Of a DNA stretch of 64,000 nucleotides, positions 9,134-20,158 are shown piece by piece; positions within the stretch are counted from its first letter, which is position 1, and the number at the start of each line of letters is the position of its first letter. A program made the position numbers and the translations under genes. Source of the DNA: Agarophyton chilense (Eukaryota; Rhodophyta; Florideophyceae; Gracilariales; Gracilariaceae); contig JARGXX010000097.1 in the NCBI GenBank assembly GCA_030374765.1, forward strand, positions 434,001-498,000, written 5' to 3'. A model generated the notes under the pieces. The model was not told the origin of the DNA and did no database searches. It saw only the letters and a list, made by a program, of their open reading frames with translations.

Positions 9134-12100
9134 GTGAGGGAGCCCCTAGGGGGTCGGCACTAGTCGATCCCGTAGTGCTGACCAGGGAGAGCTCGCCTCC
9201 CTGCTCCCGCGCTTGGAAGCCCAAGATTCTCTTGAGGCCTCAGAAAATTCCGCCGTACGGAATCAATCCGCCGGACGGAAAGCGAGTACAGTTTGACTGT
9301 GAGTTACATCATCCTTGGAGACGTCATACTTGTCCGTCAAAACGGGAAAGTTACCTCATAGTAGTTTCTAAAAGAAACTATAAGGTCTATGCCGACATCG
9401 GCTCTGACAGAAATCTGTTATCTAGTCGATTGACTATCCTGGACACAGGTGCTGGTCCGAACTTTATACGAGAATCGGAGCTCTCTCCTGCTGAATTAGA
9501 CCGTATTCGATACGGTCCTGTACCGGACATCCGGGATGCCCACATAAATGCTGTGAAGACACTGGGAACAGTTCGACTCGTGGTGCGTTTGGGACTCTTT
9601 GTAGTCCTAGTCGACTTCTTCGTCTGTAAGTCGTTAGCTGCACCAGTGGTACTGGGATGTGATTATTGCGACAAGTTTGTCGAAGCCATTCGCTTGCGAA
9701 GAAAATTAGTGAAACTAGATGATGGATCAATGGTATCAAATGCTCGCAAGCCAATGCGTCGTTGCTCTGAAGCACCTCCACTTCCACCATCTATGGAATA
9801 CGAAAAATCCCGAGGACGTGTCTCGCAGAGGATTCGAGTAGCGAAGAGTGCCATGCTGTAGGGGCAAACCCAAACTTGGGTTCAAATAAGAACAGAACGA
9901 CACGGACTCGTGGTAATTCAACCGAATAATCGGATGTACGAATCCCGCGGATTGCTGGTCGCTAACAGCATTGTTCAGGTTGATCTTGGTAGCCCCTTTT
10001 GGATACTAGTGAGTAACTTCACCGATAACGATTATGAGATACCGAAGAATCAGATTGTTGCAACAGCTTTGCCTCATCCCACAGTGGTGGTCCCTACTCA
10101 TATTCCTACTGCAGAAGTATTGTGAGTAACCCATGTCGGTGACACAGACGAAGAACTGCAAACTCCGTCTGGAGATCAATTGCAAACGGCAAAGGATCAA
10201 GAAAGCCTGGTCGATGAGCTAGACTTAGTACATGTGTCGGAACACTACAAAACGAAAATCAGGTCTATGCTGAAGAAGTATTCATCCATATGGAGTGGAA
10301 AACTAGGAGAGATCTCCGCTACGGAACACCACATTGATTTGGTCCCAGGGTCACAACCCATCTCCCAACCACCCTACAGAGCGTGACCACGAACTCGCCA
10401 AATCGAGCAGGAGAATGTCAGCAAAATGCTGGAAGAAGGAGTAATCGAAGCAGCTAAATATGCTTGGGCCTCACCAGTGGTGCTGGTTTCAAAACCTGAT
10501 GGTTCTTTACGATTCTGTATCGATTATCGAAAATTGAACGCAGTTACAGTTCGAGATACATAACCGTTGCATCGAATGGACGAATTTATTGACAGCTTAG
10601 GAGAAGCGAACGTGTTCACCACGTTGGACGCCAACTCTGGCTATTGGCAGGTGCCTGTAGTGGAAGAAGACCAAGATAAAACCGCATTTGTGTTTCACGC
10701 CGGTCTCTACCGTTTTAAAAGGATGCCCTTTGGCTTAACGAATGCACCGGCTACTTTCCAGCGTACTCTGGACATCTTGCTCTCAAAATACAATTGGAAG
10801 ACTTGTTTATTCTATTTGGACGATGTGATCATCTTTTCCCAGGATGTGGAAAGCCATTTACGGCATGTCGAGGAGATCCTCAAAGCACTACAGAGCGCAG
10901 GTATCACCTTGATGTTCAAGAAATGCGAATGGTTCGCTGGCATCGTCCGGTACTTAGGACATGTGATCAAGCCGGGACAGCTTGCCATTCAAGAGGCACA
11001 AACAGCGGCTCTCCGCGAAGTACAACCTCCGTCGAAACAGAAGCAATTGCGTTCTTTCCTCGGCTTGTGCAACGTCTACCGACGATTCGTGCCGCGATAC
11101 TCGCATATAGCGGCACCACTCAACGCAAAGCTGCGTAAAGGCCAACCAGTACAGCTGGAACAATTCAGACAAGCTGAAGTGGAAGCATTCGACACGCTGA
11201 AGACAAAGATTATTACAGCCCCAGTCTTGGCGCTGCCCATCCCCAACCTGCCATACTCAGTGGATACTGACACTAGCGAGTACCAAGTAGGGTGTGCCCT
11301 TTTTCAAACACGCCCTGATGGTGAACGCAAACCCATTGGTTACTGGTCAAGATCGCTGAACGCAGCTGAGAAGAAGTATTCAGTTTCAGAAAAGGAATGC
11401 CTTGCAGAGGTTTGGGCTCTAACCACACTGCGACCGTATCTCCAAGGAGAACGTATTACTGTCAACACGGATCATTCGTCTCTACGATGGTTACTGTCCA
11501 TTACCGACCCGTCTGGTCGTCTCACACGATGGCGCTTACGCCTTTCTGAATTCGATTTCGAAGTGAAGTATAAGAAGGGATTGGCCAATGTCCAAGCTGA
11601 CTCGCTATTGCGACTCAAAACACTGAGCTAAACCCAAGGCGAAATCCGTGAAGAGATACCTTGCTTCTACATGGAGACCCATTCCCCATCTTTTGAAGAA
11701 GAGGAACAAGAGACCCTTGATGATTATTCGGATGCAGACCCGTTCCTTGCATTAGCAGACACTGACCCTTCAGTTCAACTCGAGCGAATCTCGTGCATTG
11801 AGCTCCTCAATGAGCAACACGCCGATATGTTTTGTGCGTCGATACGCTCTCGTCTTAACGGGGGGGAGGAGCTCCCCTTTTCACTCGATTCACGAGGAAT
11901 ACTGTTAAGACATGTCTAAAAGCATGATCAAATCGTGATTCCAAACGTCTTGAAGAGTCGATTACTCCATCTGGCACACTACAGCAACTACAGCAGGCTG
12001 TTTGGTCATCCAGGAGGATCGAAGTTGTTCATTACTCTAAGAAGAGGTTTTTACTGGCCTACTTTGGCAATGTACTGCCATGCTACAGTGAGCTTGTGTA

Positions 12101-13962
12101 AAACATGTGCGAAGAATCGCGTGAAGCTTTACAGGAAGCGGAAGCCGATGAAGTTATTCCAGGCGAAAGCGCCTTTACAATACGTCAGTATCGACATCTT
12201 AGGCGAATTGATTCGCTCAAAGCGAGGTTATCGCTACCTATTGGTAATCACCGAGCACTTCTCGAAGCTAGTGCGGACTGTGCCGCTGAAGCGGATAACA
12301 GCAGCCGTAATCGCACGGGCGTTCATCAAACACTGGGTATTTATATACGGACCACCAGAAGTTCTGTTATCAGATAATGGGAAGGAATTCGTTGCGAAGT
12401 TCTTTCAGAATGTTTGCCGCATTATGGGCATTCGAAACGTGTTTACCACGGCCTATCATCCGCAATGAAACGGTCAGGTGGAGCGTTTCAACCGCACGCT
12501 GATAGCAGAGTTACGACACTACATCGCGGAACATCCGAAAGAATGGGACATGTTTACAGATACTCTGTGCTACGCGTACAATACGCAAGTGCATACCTCT
12601 ACAAAGACGGCACCGTTCGACCTTGTGCTCTCACGTAACCCTCTGACTTTACCAGTTGCGCTCGACGACGAGACAGAATTGGACGCGCCGACCCCGGGTA
12701 AGTACCATCTGAAATGGAGGAATGACCTGAAGGCCAGAGCGGAAGAAGCCGCTAAGGAGTTATCAAAGACGCCAGCTCGCTATAAGCGAAACTATGACGC
12801 CAGAAGGCGAAGAAGAAACCCGGCAATACGAGTAGGAAGTCACGTCTTCGTGCGAGTCGAAAGACCTGACAAACAGGAAGAATCTCGTCATAAGTTGTTG
12901 CCGATAGCGGCTGGACCCTTCAAAGTGGTGGACCTTGATGAAGACACAGTGGTCATCAAGACAGGTGAGGACGTTGAACGTGTATCGCGCGATCTCGTTG
13001 AAGTCGCGCCTGACCCGCAAGTGGAAGTCCATGTATCTGGTAGAACTAAGGAGGCAAGTGCGACGGAACGTCAAGTCAAAAACCCAAGTGACTCTGGGGA
13101 GAGTGAACCGCCACCAATGGCTCGAGCGGAGGAGAAAGCTCCTGATCTCCCACCGCAGGCGGTTGCGTACGCCAATCACGAACAGCTTCCGAAGTACCAG
13201 GATATGCCCCGTGGCACGCGCACACCCGTAAGTACAGAAATGGAACCTGAAAGCAGGAAAGATGTTTTGTAATTTGGCCCCAAGGACTTGGAAACGAGTG
13301 CACGCGAACACGCGCCGTTGCCGCTTCAGGCTGAACCGTCAGGTGAAGCGCCACTCGCTGTTCCGCCGATATCGGCATCCATTACTCGTTGGCAGGAAGA
13401 AGGAGAGGTATCGACTCCTGTCGTGGTGCAAGCACCATCGTCCACAGAACAGCGGTCAGAATCGGATAAACCGAAGAAAGTTCATCCACGAATGGAATTG
13501 AGAAGTAGCAAGAAGTACGCTTCTATGGAACCTGGAAAACAGGATAGCTCTTTCTCTGAGAAAGGTTCTCAAGGAATGATTACACTGCCTTTGCGGGCAG
13601 AACGACAGTTAGTCGACGAGCGAACGCTTAGCGACGCTGAGACTGCTAACACAGAGACGCTTGGGTCAGCCCTAAGTCATTTCAAACCTGTGAACAGGAG
13701 TCTCGCGCCAACAGCGAAAGCATTAGGAAATGCCCAGGAATATGTTATGGATCGCATGTGTGAACATGGCGAGCATGAAGATACTAGAGAATTACTGTAT
13801 CGATTCCGTTGGTACGGTTTTCCTCCGGAAGCGGATAAGTGGAAACCTATAGCTCATATCCCTCGTTCGTAGCTCGTGCAATATCATCTACGCATGCGAT
13901 TACCACTCCCCAGGGAGATCGACTCCTCGATAGTCGGGCTCATGGGCACATCCCATTTCTAA
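9103..13962 (+). pseudogene. Element 1 pol: protease-RT-RNase H-integrase-chromodomain, nine in-frame stops
   Basis: One frame holds the whole polyprotein. Retropepsin: LDTGAGPNF (about 9440). RT: DGSLRFCIDYRKLN, MPFGLTNAPATFQR, then FYLDDVIIFSQ with the YLDD centre at 10813-10824. RNase H: VDTDTSEYQVG, SVSEKECLAEVW, NTDHSSLRW. Integrase: zinc-binding HLAH..HPGG..CKTC; core Asp in VSIDILG, Asp in LLSDNGKEF, Glu in QVERFNRTL. After a GPY/F-like linker (VFVRVERP..IAAGPFKVV) comes a chromodomain (YVMDRMCEHGEHED..RWYGFPPEADKWKP) near 13740-13860. Nonsense codons lie at 9859, 10123, 10384, 10561, 11629, 11917, 12466, 13270 and 13870. I found no frameshift over 4.8 kb, so decay has been by point mutation only. 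Confidence 0.94.
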
Positions 13963-14442
13963 GTATGAGCTACAAAGGTAGTAAAAACTCGAAAGGCGAA
14001 AAGAAAACAAGAAGTCATGAAGAAGAAAAGTGAAAACACGCAAGCACAGGACATTGACTGATTATCACCTATGAAGAACTCGAGAAGCGAGAAGAGAAGT
14101 CAGGGACTCATTACGCCCGGAAAAACCGGTAGCATTGGTATTGCTTTGTGGCTCGGGTGTGGCGTTTGCCAAGATCGGCAGACACCGTATGATGCAGTGG
14201 ACTGCTTGCTGAAGCCACACTGGCTGAAGGAACCCTGAAGGCAGGACTTAGCCGTCAAGTTTGACGGGCTGTGACCATTTTCGTTCATCGCAGGATGTGA
14301 AAAAGCGGCTGGCGCCCGAACACCAGAGGACCGCGTGTGCTTAAAGAAATCGTGAGAACGATGAGTACCCAAAACGCCGGTTGTCGCACATGTGGTGCAC
14401 CTGTCTTGCGCCCGATACGGTTCGCGCCTACCGAGGGGGGTG
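13963..14442 (+). other. Element 1 post-pol region: purine-rich tract and polypurine tract
   Basis: Just after the chromodomain frame ends is an A/G-rich tract (about 13978-14100) comparable to that in Element 2 (27200-27413). Then come about 340 bp without a convincing gene, and a G-run polypurine tract at 14433-14442 touching the 3' LTR. The last ~60 bp resemble the LTR-proximal end of Element 2 (GTCTTGC..GAGGGG), so the antisense gene seems to be missing between conserved flanks. Confidence 0.7.
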
Positions 14443-15107
14443 TGTAGTATTCTACTACTTCGGTGTTCCGATGGTTTCTTTGTCGCAAAGTCGCGTTTGG
14501 AACTCATTACTGAGTGGCCTGGTCAGTGCTATGATAAGAAGCGACACACCGCGTAGGATGCCAGGAGGCAGGGTACATTGTTGGAACACGTGGTATCACG
14601 AGTGGAGTGGCTTGCAACGGTGCATATAGTGGCGATCCACGTTGCTGGTTTTACTACCCTTTGTAGCTAGACGTCCATTAGGGACCGTACCCATACAGTG
14701 GTTTGGCTAAGTGGCTGACCACTGGGTATTATTTATATATTTATTTGGGCACTCACCTTGGCACACATTATATAGTGTACCAGAGGTGAGCGCCTACTTC
14801 AAGTAAAGGAGACAACATGGGCATCATGACTATTCTGTTCCTCGCTTAGGATTCCTTAACCGGAGATCCGGACGAGCTATAATAAAAAGTCCGCCCCCAA
14901 CCACTTCACGAGCCGTCTTGTACCTACGTTCCCTCAACGTTTTACAGTTGCACTGTCCACCCTCGCTGGCGAGTTGTGGCCTTACGCCCCACTTCCAGCT
15001 GGCTGGTGTTGTAGCTCTACCACCCCTTTTCCTTCGCCGCAAGCCACCCATCGGCAGTCCGACCGCTGTTGCAGGTGTCTGCTCTCTTCGTTAGAGCGGA
15101 TACTACA
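14443..15107 (+). repeat. Element 1 3' LTR
   Basis: This is the second copy of the 665-bp LTR, starting TGTAGTATTC and ending GGATACTACA. It is followed by GTGCT at 15108-15112, the right target-site duplication. Confidence 0.95.
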
Positions 15108-15112
15108 GTGCT
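15108..15112. repeat. Target-site duplication of Element 1, right copy (GTGCT)
   Basis: Identical to 6095-6099. Removing Element 1 and one copy joins the two parts of Element 0 gag. Confidence 0.95.
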
Positions 15113-15860
15113 TCTAACCTTTCTCGCGAGAGCAAATAGCTCCTTTTGAGTGATAAGTAGACTTCGACCGTGTCACACGGAAACGATGACGACCGTCGTC
15201 GCTGTCGGACGAGTCCGACGAGCTGTGTGCTTGGCGATGACTGGAATCTGAACCAGAAGAATCCGATGATTGGATATTAACTTTCTTAGATTTCCGAGAT
15301 GCTTCATTCCTCGACTTACGAGCTTAATGATTCGAAACAATTTCGACTTTCGGATTGTCTGATTTCTTGTCTTGATCCAGTCGTATGGTTTCTTCAACTG
15401 CCTCTAATCGACCACTCAATTTGAGGATTCGTTCAGAAACGTTATGTCTATACTCAAGCAATCTGCCGAGGCTGTCTAAAATAGAGTTGACATCCCTCCG
15501 CAAAATGCGGGTATCGCTCAATGCGCTGTTTAAAAGGACCTCCTCTAACTTCCTTTGAAGGCCCTCTAACAATTTCAGAGTGGAGCTCTACGCGATTTGC
15601 ATCACGCGAACTTGCGCCTCCAGTATGTGGATCTCCCCAATGGGGGTACCCGCTGGACCTGGTGGTACAGTAGAAAAAGTCATAACCACCGGAGTAGTGA
15701 TCGGGTTTCCAACAGCCTGGGTACCCAGTCCAACAGTAGTCTCTACAGGAGTTACCGCCATTGCGGGATCGTTTTCTGAGCGAGCGGAGCCACGCGAGCG
15801 AACCATTAGAGTTCCCAGCACGAATCTTTTCCAACTTGGTCACGAGATTCTATGTAAAGC
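15113..15860 (-). pseudogene. Element 0 gag, N-terminal third (severed by Element 1)
   Basis: Minus-strand frames resemble the N-terminal gag of Elements 1 and 2: MVRSRGSARSENDPAM, a helical/coiled-coil stretch (LLEGLQRKLEEVLLNS, LEYRHNVSERILKLSG), a Lys/Arg block, then a Ser/Asp-rich run (SSDSSGSDSS). At least one frame change and stops are present. The frame heads into the Element 1 insertion at 15108 and continues at 6094. Confidence 0.85.
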
Positions 15861-15980
15861 CAATAGAGCCAAATTAATCCAACCCAAAGGATGAGAAACG
15901 AAAAAAAAAACTTTAAAGAGGGATCGTACAAAGACGAGCACACAAACAAAACCCAATATCAAAATGGCCTAACCCGTTCT

Positions 15981-15994
15981 GAGTCGGGAGCCCA
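15981..15994 (-). other. Element 0 primer-binding site (TGGGCTCCCGACTC)
   Basis: On the minus strand, CACTAAAAG is followed by TGGGCTCCCGACTCAGAAC. The matching junction in Element 1 is TACTAAACG then TGGTCTCCCGACTTAGAAC. This fixes the inner end of Element 0's 5' LTR at about 16000. Confidence 0.72.
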
Positions 15995-15999
15995 CTTTT

Positions 16000-16687
16000 A
16001 GTGCAAGGCCCCGCGAGGGGAAAAGACACTCAAGATGTTCGAAGCCTTGCTTCCTTCTTAGGAGAACTCAGCGTAGAGCCTTCCTTATCTCCCAGCTGTG
16101 GGCGTAACTCCACGGAGACATCAGTATATACCACGGAAGTGGGGATAGAAACCTGTATGAAATGTACGAAAACAATGCCGATAACCCTTGGAACAGGGGA
16201 AATAAAGGGGGAAATAAAGGGAGAAACTCCAACGCAGTAGTAGAAATAACAAGAAAACAAGAAACAACTCAATACTGGGGCGGAGAAGAAACCTGTAACA
16301 CACAGTAGAATGTAGGAATAAAAGAAACAGGAAAACACACAAAGTGTAGTAAGAATCACTCCTTAAGAGATGCCAGTGGGATAACTGAACCGATGGCAAT
16401 GCGGATACCCTCCGAAGGGAGTAGTAATCCTGCAAAGGCAGTCAAAATTAGAGCCGAACGCACGGTAACCATTTACTTGGTGATGGCTACGGCGAGATCG
16501 CCGGAGCCTAAGTACTGATATACAGTGGCCACTAGCCTAATTAATTAAAATAAATAAACTAATCTAGTGGCACTTATTATATTATTACATTTCTTAGTAA
16601 TGTTCTTCTCATGTGGGGACTCATTATAGTGGGGATCCCAGCCTTCTAAATATACCACGTTACCATAGCGTCGTCGAAATCCTACAA
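16000..16687 (-). repeat. Element 0 5' LTR (diverged)
   Basis: Bounded on one side by the primer-binding site. On the other it starts TGTAGGATTTCG on the minus strand at 16687, close to the family start TGTAGTATTC. The length of about 688 bp fits the 617-665 bp of its relatives. Internal sequence is too diverged from the Element 1 LTR to align by eye. The outer end abuts element D's antisense gene with no gap, which supports 16687/16688 as the insertion junction. Confidence 0.68.
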
Positions 16688-17597
16688 CTGTCCTCTCATA
16701 AGTAGAGCATTCCCCACGGGAGTATCAATATCGACTAATGAGTATCAGACACCGGAATATCGCCGAAGGCATTGCACTACAATACCATATAATCGGTCAT
16801 TTCTCGAAGCTTCTTGAGGCTGCTGCATTGTATAAATTCCGGTCATCACATACTAAAGACTCTGCCTCCTCCATGATCCTCAGTCTGGGCTCTAGTTTGT
16901 TGTCGTCACCGAGTTGGCTTTCCGCACAGAATTTATCATCCTCTGAGAGGTTTACGACCAGTACTGGCAGTGGTTCATTCCATAACGTTTTCGCGTTGGT
17001 ACTCGTGACTTGGACTTGCGTATCCCACTAGATGGTGAAACCAACACTCAAGAGGAGGGAACACTTCTAGATTTCATCTACCAGGTTGACTGGGCCTCAC
17101 TTTCTTTTTCACAGAGTGAAGGTACGGCCAGGGACAGGGCACAGACCCCGTCCGAAGGTTGCCAAACTCCACTCGCAGCCGACTTCATCTATTTCAACCC
17201 GTGAGAGGGACATGAGATTTCTTTGGCGAATTCTGAGGAGCATTGGTTTGCTTCACTGTGTACCCCCGGGGGGGATCCGACCGGTTTCGTGGATGGGGTC
17301 TGGTTTTCTTACGTCTACGACGGTGAGAAACCAATTTTTGATAATGAACCCTATGATGGGGTGGAGGTCGCTGGAAATTTTGAGCCCTAGGCTATGGAGG
17401 AGCCACAAACCGCATTGAACACTGTCGTGAAAGATATGGACGTTGGTAACCTTGCGAAGGATGATCCTTCCGTTGCAGGTTGTGGTAAACATACTGTTTC
17501 TTCAGTGGCAGTTCTGGGTCGGGTTGCTTCCGTTTCAAGCGTGGCCGGTGCCACTTCGACGTATCAAACGAAAATTATCTTTCATTTCCTTCGCTAG
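16688..17597 (+). pseudogene. Element D antisense ORF, C-terminal part, decayed (relative of complement 27460-29142)
   Basis: This lies between D's pol (minus strand, ending about 18190) and the point where Element 0 cut in, and it reads antisense to D. Pieces in two frames line up in order with the antisense protein of Element 2: RHRNIAEGIALQYHII vs RRTRSPLVYLVPYQMI; FVVVTEL vs TVVFSEF; VYDQYWQW vs AYDTYRVW; RDLDLRI vs RQLDLSV; LLDFIYQVD vs LLVDLID; QSEGTARDRAQTP vs QSARGTRVRHRDHSP; DFIYFN vs EFLWYN. The third frame from 17010 to 17597 has only two stops. At least one frameshift lies near 16890. The N-terminal half was lost where Element 0 inserted. Function unknown. Confidence 0.62.
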
Positions 17598-18190
17598 GTG
17601 GGGATGGTAAGAAGCGCTGTTGAGATGCGCGCGCCCTTGATTTAACGTTTTAAAGGAAACCATTCAGGTGTTATCCATCCTAATCCGTAAGATGGTAGTG
17701 ATCCCAAAAGGGGCATGTAGCTTCTAGATCTAGTGAGGTTTCCAACTTTTGGGTACCGTACCCATGTACTGCAATAAGTACCAAGTTACTTGGGCATTTT
17801 TCTTGCTTCTTATTCCATCTTCTATGACATTCTTCTATCTTTTTTCTTCTGTTTCTTCACTTTCTTTTCTTCCACTACGGTGATTCGACTATCCAACCCT
17901 GGGGATGACGATCGTTGCAGTTATTCCTGTCCGCCTTCGGCGAGGTTATGAAACCACTTTACTTTTGAACGTGGGATATGCTCAATCGGTTCATTCGAGT
18001 TTATTTTGGAACTTTAGCAATACCAACGGACAAGACACTGAATGTAACCATCCGGCTGTTATGAATGTTCCGCAATATGGTCGATAAAACATCACTTCTC
18101 GTAGACCTTCCGGCTGAGCCGTTTTTGTAACGCAGAAATCTCTCCAATATGAGGTTCTGTGTCGGGCTTCACGAGCTTATGTGCTAATAT
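17598..18190. other. Element D spacer between antisense ORF and pol; pyrimidine tract
   Basis: No gene seen. At 17797-17880 the plus strand is a C/T-rich tract, which is A/G-rich in D's own orientation. This matches the A/G-rich tract after pol in Elements 1 and 2. Confidence 0.5.
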
Positions 18191-19327
18191 TCATCCTGAC
18201 TGTGAGGTAATTGACGACGGACTCGAGTGTGCTCGTATGTGCCGTAAACTGGAAAGTTGATCGCCTTTTGCGTTAATTGGAAAATCTTCCGAGGTCTTGG
18301 CCATCCTTTTATGTGCGCATTCCAACCAGTGGCTCGCAATGATCCACGCCGTGGCGTATTCCGCCTCCTCATATGAGTGCTGGCGTGGCGGCATTGTCAG
18401 TGATTTCAAACGCTTTGTAGTCACAGTAGAGCTTTCAAGGGTTTACTCCGAGCAGTGTATCTTTCACCTAAAGGTCGTGACTGTGGGTGCATTGTATCTC
18501 CCGAAGAAGCATTGGCGATGGGGCGTACTAGATGAAGTTATCTACGTCACTTTGCAACGAGTAATTTTTGCTTTTGGCATGGGAGTGGTCCGTAACTGGC
18601 TCGCCCGTAACGACATCGTCGGATTCTACCTTATTATTCTGCTCCGCCTCCTCGCATGGAACGGTAGGGGAAGCAGTGGGGACTCGAAGGTAGAAACCAC
18701 GTGGTGGCGCTACAAAGGGACCCTTCTAGGTAGTTCCCAACAAGAGCTGCATATCAGATGGTCCCCTAGTAGAGTGTGACCAGACAGAGGGTCTTGTAAC
18801 AACTTAATTGAGCTTAATAATTGAGGTGTGCCGCAGAACACTATCCACGGTTGTGGGTCTTGTTCATATATCTGGTAGTTCTAAGGGCGATGCGATGGTG
18901 ATGATCACGCAGTCTCCGGAGATACGCTTTTGAGCGTCGGCCACTCCCAACAGGATGGCATCGTCTCTTACAGAGCTTATATTATATGGTCCGGCCGCGA
19001 TATGCGAGAGTTTGTTGTATTTCTCCTTCTGGGGGTTCCAGTGTTCCTTATGTACTAGGACTTAGTCGCCCAATTTTATCGGTGGTGCTGTAGAGCGTAG
19101 GCGAGAATCAAATTCAAGCTTGTAAGTGGCTTGATAAAAGGCTATCGATCTGCAAGCACCTGGAATCAACTTTGCCAGCCCCGCTTTTCACATGTGGCGA
19201 AAATCCCTCACTGAAGAACATTCCGCCAGCATCAGCGTGGGTAACAATGTGATAGGGGGCGGTGGGCATGTCAAGACTGATTCGATTAGAGTCAGACCCT
19301 TTCTACGGTATATTTGCGTATTGTACG
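18191..19327 (-). pseudogene. Element D pol: integrase end, GPY/F-like linker, chromodomain-like end
   Basis: The minus strand continues the integrase exactly from the Element 2 junction (NTQIYRRKGLTLIES, compare NTQVHTSTKTAPFDL in Element 1). Next comes the linker with VLVHKEHWNPQKEKYNKL and SHIAAGPYNISSVRDD (compare IAAGPFKVVDLDED). Near 18400-18200 is a weakly preserved chromodomain-like stretch (YEEAEYATAWIIASHW, KTSEDFP). Stops and frame changes are present. The chromodomain call is weaker than the integrase call. Confidence 0.72.
19323..19327. repeat. Target-site duplication of Element 2, left copy (GTACG)
   Basis: GTACG precedes the 5' LTR and GGACG (29883-29887) follows the 3' LTR, four of five bases matching. 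In D's frame GTAC gives the Tyr of the conserved integrase motif AYNTQ, so the left copy is the ancestral one and the right copy has mutated. Confidence 0.8.
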
Positions 19328-19945
19328 TGTAGTATTCTGAACTGTCGGAATACCGATGGAGGCTTTTTTGGCTAAGTATGATGATACTCATAAGTGAGTG
19401 CAACAGCTAGGATGATTTTATGAAGTGGCACCCCGCAGATGGCCCGTAAGGTGGTATGTTACACGTGGGATTTCGGTCTGCTACGGCGCATCAGATTCGA
19501 CCCTTTGTAGGGAAATACCGGATTGCCAACGGCGCATATACTGTAATGGCTAGCCACGTGGCGACCATTATCCCGTACTGTAGTGGGGTTTATTGGCTAA
19601 CAAAGTTTATATCTAAATATAATTATGGGCGGCGCGCACCCCTGTGCACCGTACTTAAGGCACAGCAGGGAGCACCGACTCCAAAAGTAAAGAAGACAAC
19701 AAACGGGTTCACAACTCACTTGTTCCTTGTTCAGGATTCCTTAACCGGAGATCTGGACAAGCTACAACAAGTATTTTTCTGTTCCATTGTACCAAGCGCC
19801 CTCATTGGCGATTGAGGCCTTACAACCCCCATTCTATCTCCCTAGTGTTGTGCTCTACCACACCTTTCTTTTAGGCGCAAACACCCTTTCGGCAGTCCCG
19901 AACACTGTCACAGGTGTCCATTCTCTCCGCAGAGTGGATACTACA
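19328..19945 (+). repeat. Element 2 5' LTR
   Basis: Starts TGTAGTATTCTG and ends GGATACTACA. It is related to the Element 1 LTR mainly at the ends and in the GGATTCCTTAACCGGAGAT segment. The expected primer-binding site (19948-19961, TAATCTAGCGACTT) has lost its TGG. Confidence 0.94.
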
Positions 19946-20158
19946 AGTAATCTAGCGACTTAGAAACACTGTGGTTGCTATTCCATATATTTCTCACCTG
20001 GAACGTGGAATCGATACTGATATTTAATTCAAATGGAATACGATCTCAGGAGCGGTTTCAGACCACTTCCAGCTATTACGAAGTTCCGTAGTTAACTACT
20101 CAGTCGTATTAAATTGAAGACCTCAATTTTTCGTCGCCGGACATTGGATATGTTCGGA

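Larger units (their letters stand above)
6100..15107 (+). mobile_element. Element 1: complete chromodomain Ty3/gypsy retrotransposon (9008 bp)
   Basis: Two 665-bp LTRs (6100-6764 and 14443-15107), a 5-bp target duplication, a primer-binding site, gag, pol ending in a chromodomain, and a polypurine tract define the whole element. It is inserted in Element 0 gag. Protein-coding frames are intact in register but carry about ten nonsense codons, so it is non-autonomous now. Unlike Element 2 it has no antisense gene between pol and the 3' LTR; only about 480 bp lie there. Confidence 0.96.

Noticed and set aside
9859-13872. Stop-codon reassignment or programmed readthrough to explain the open-in-register pol of Element 1
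   Set aside because: All three stop codons occur, and at several sites Element 2 has an ordinary sense codon, so these are nonsense mutations.
9859-13872. RIP-like C-to-T mutation of the retroelements
   Set aside because: Several stops arose from codons such as GGA, TGT or AAG, which C-to-T change cannot explain.
16786-16830. Integrase-like motif IGHFSKLLEA on the plus strand, suggesting another plus-strand gypsy pol
   Set aside because: The sequence around it lines up better, and over a longer stretch, with the antisense protein of Element 2; the rest of an integrase core is absent.
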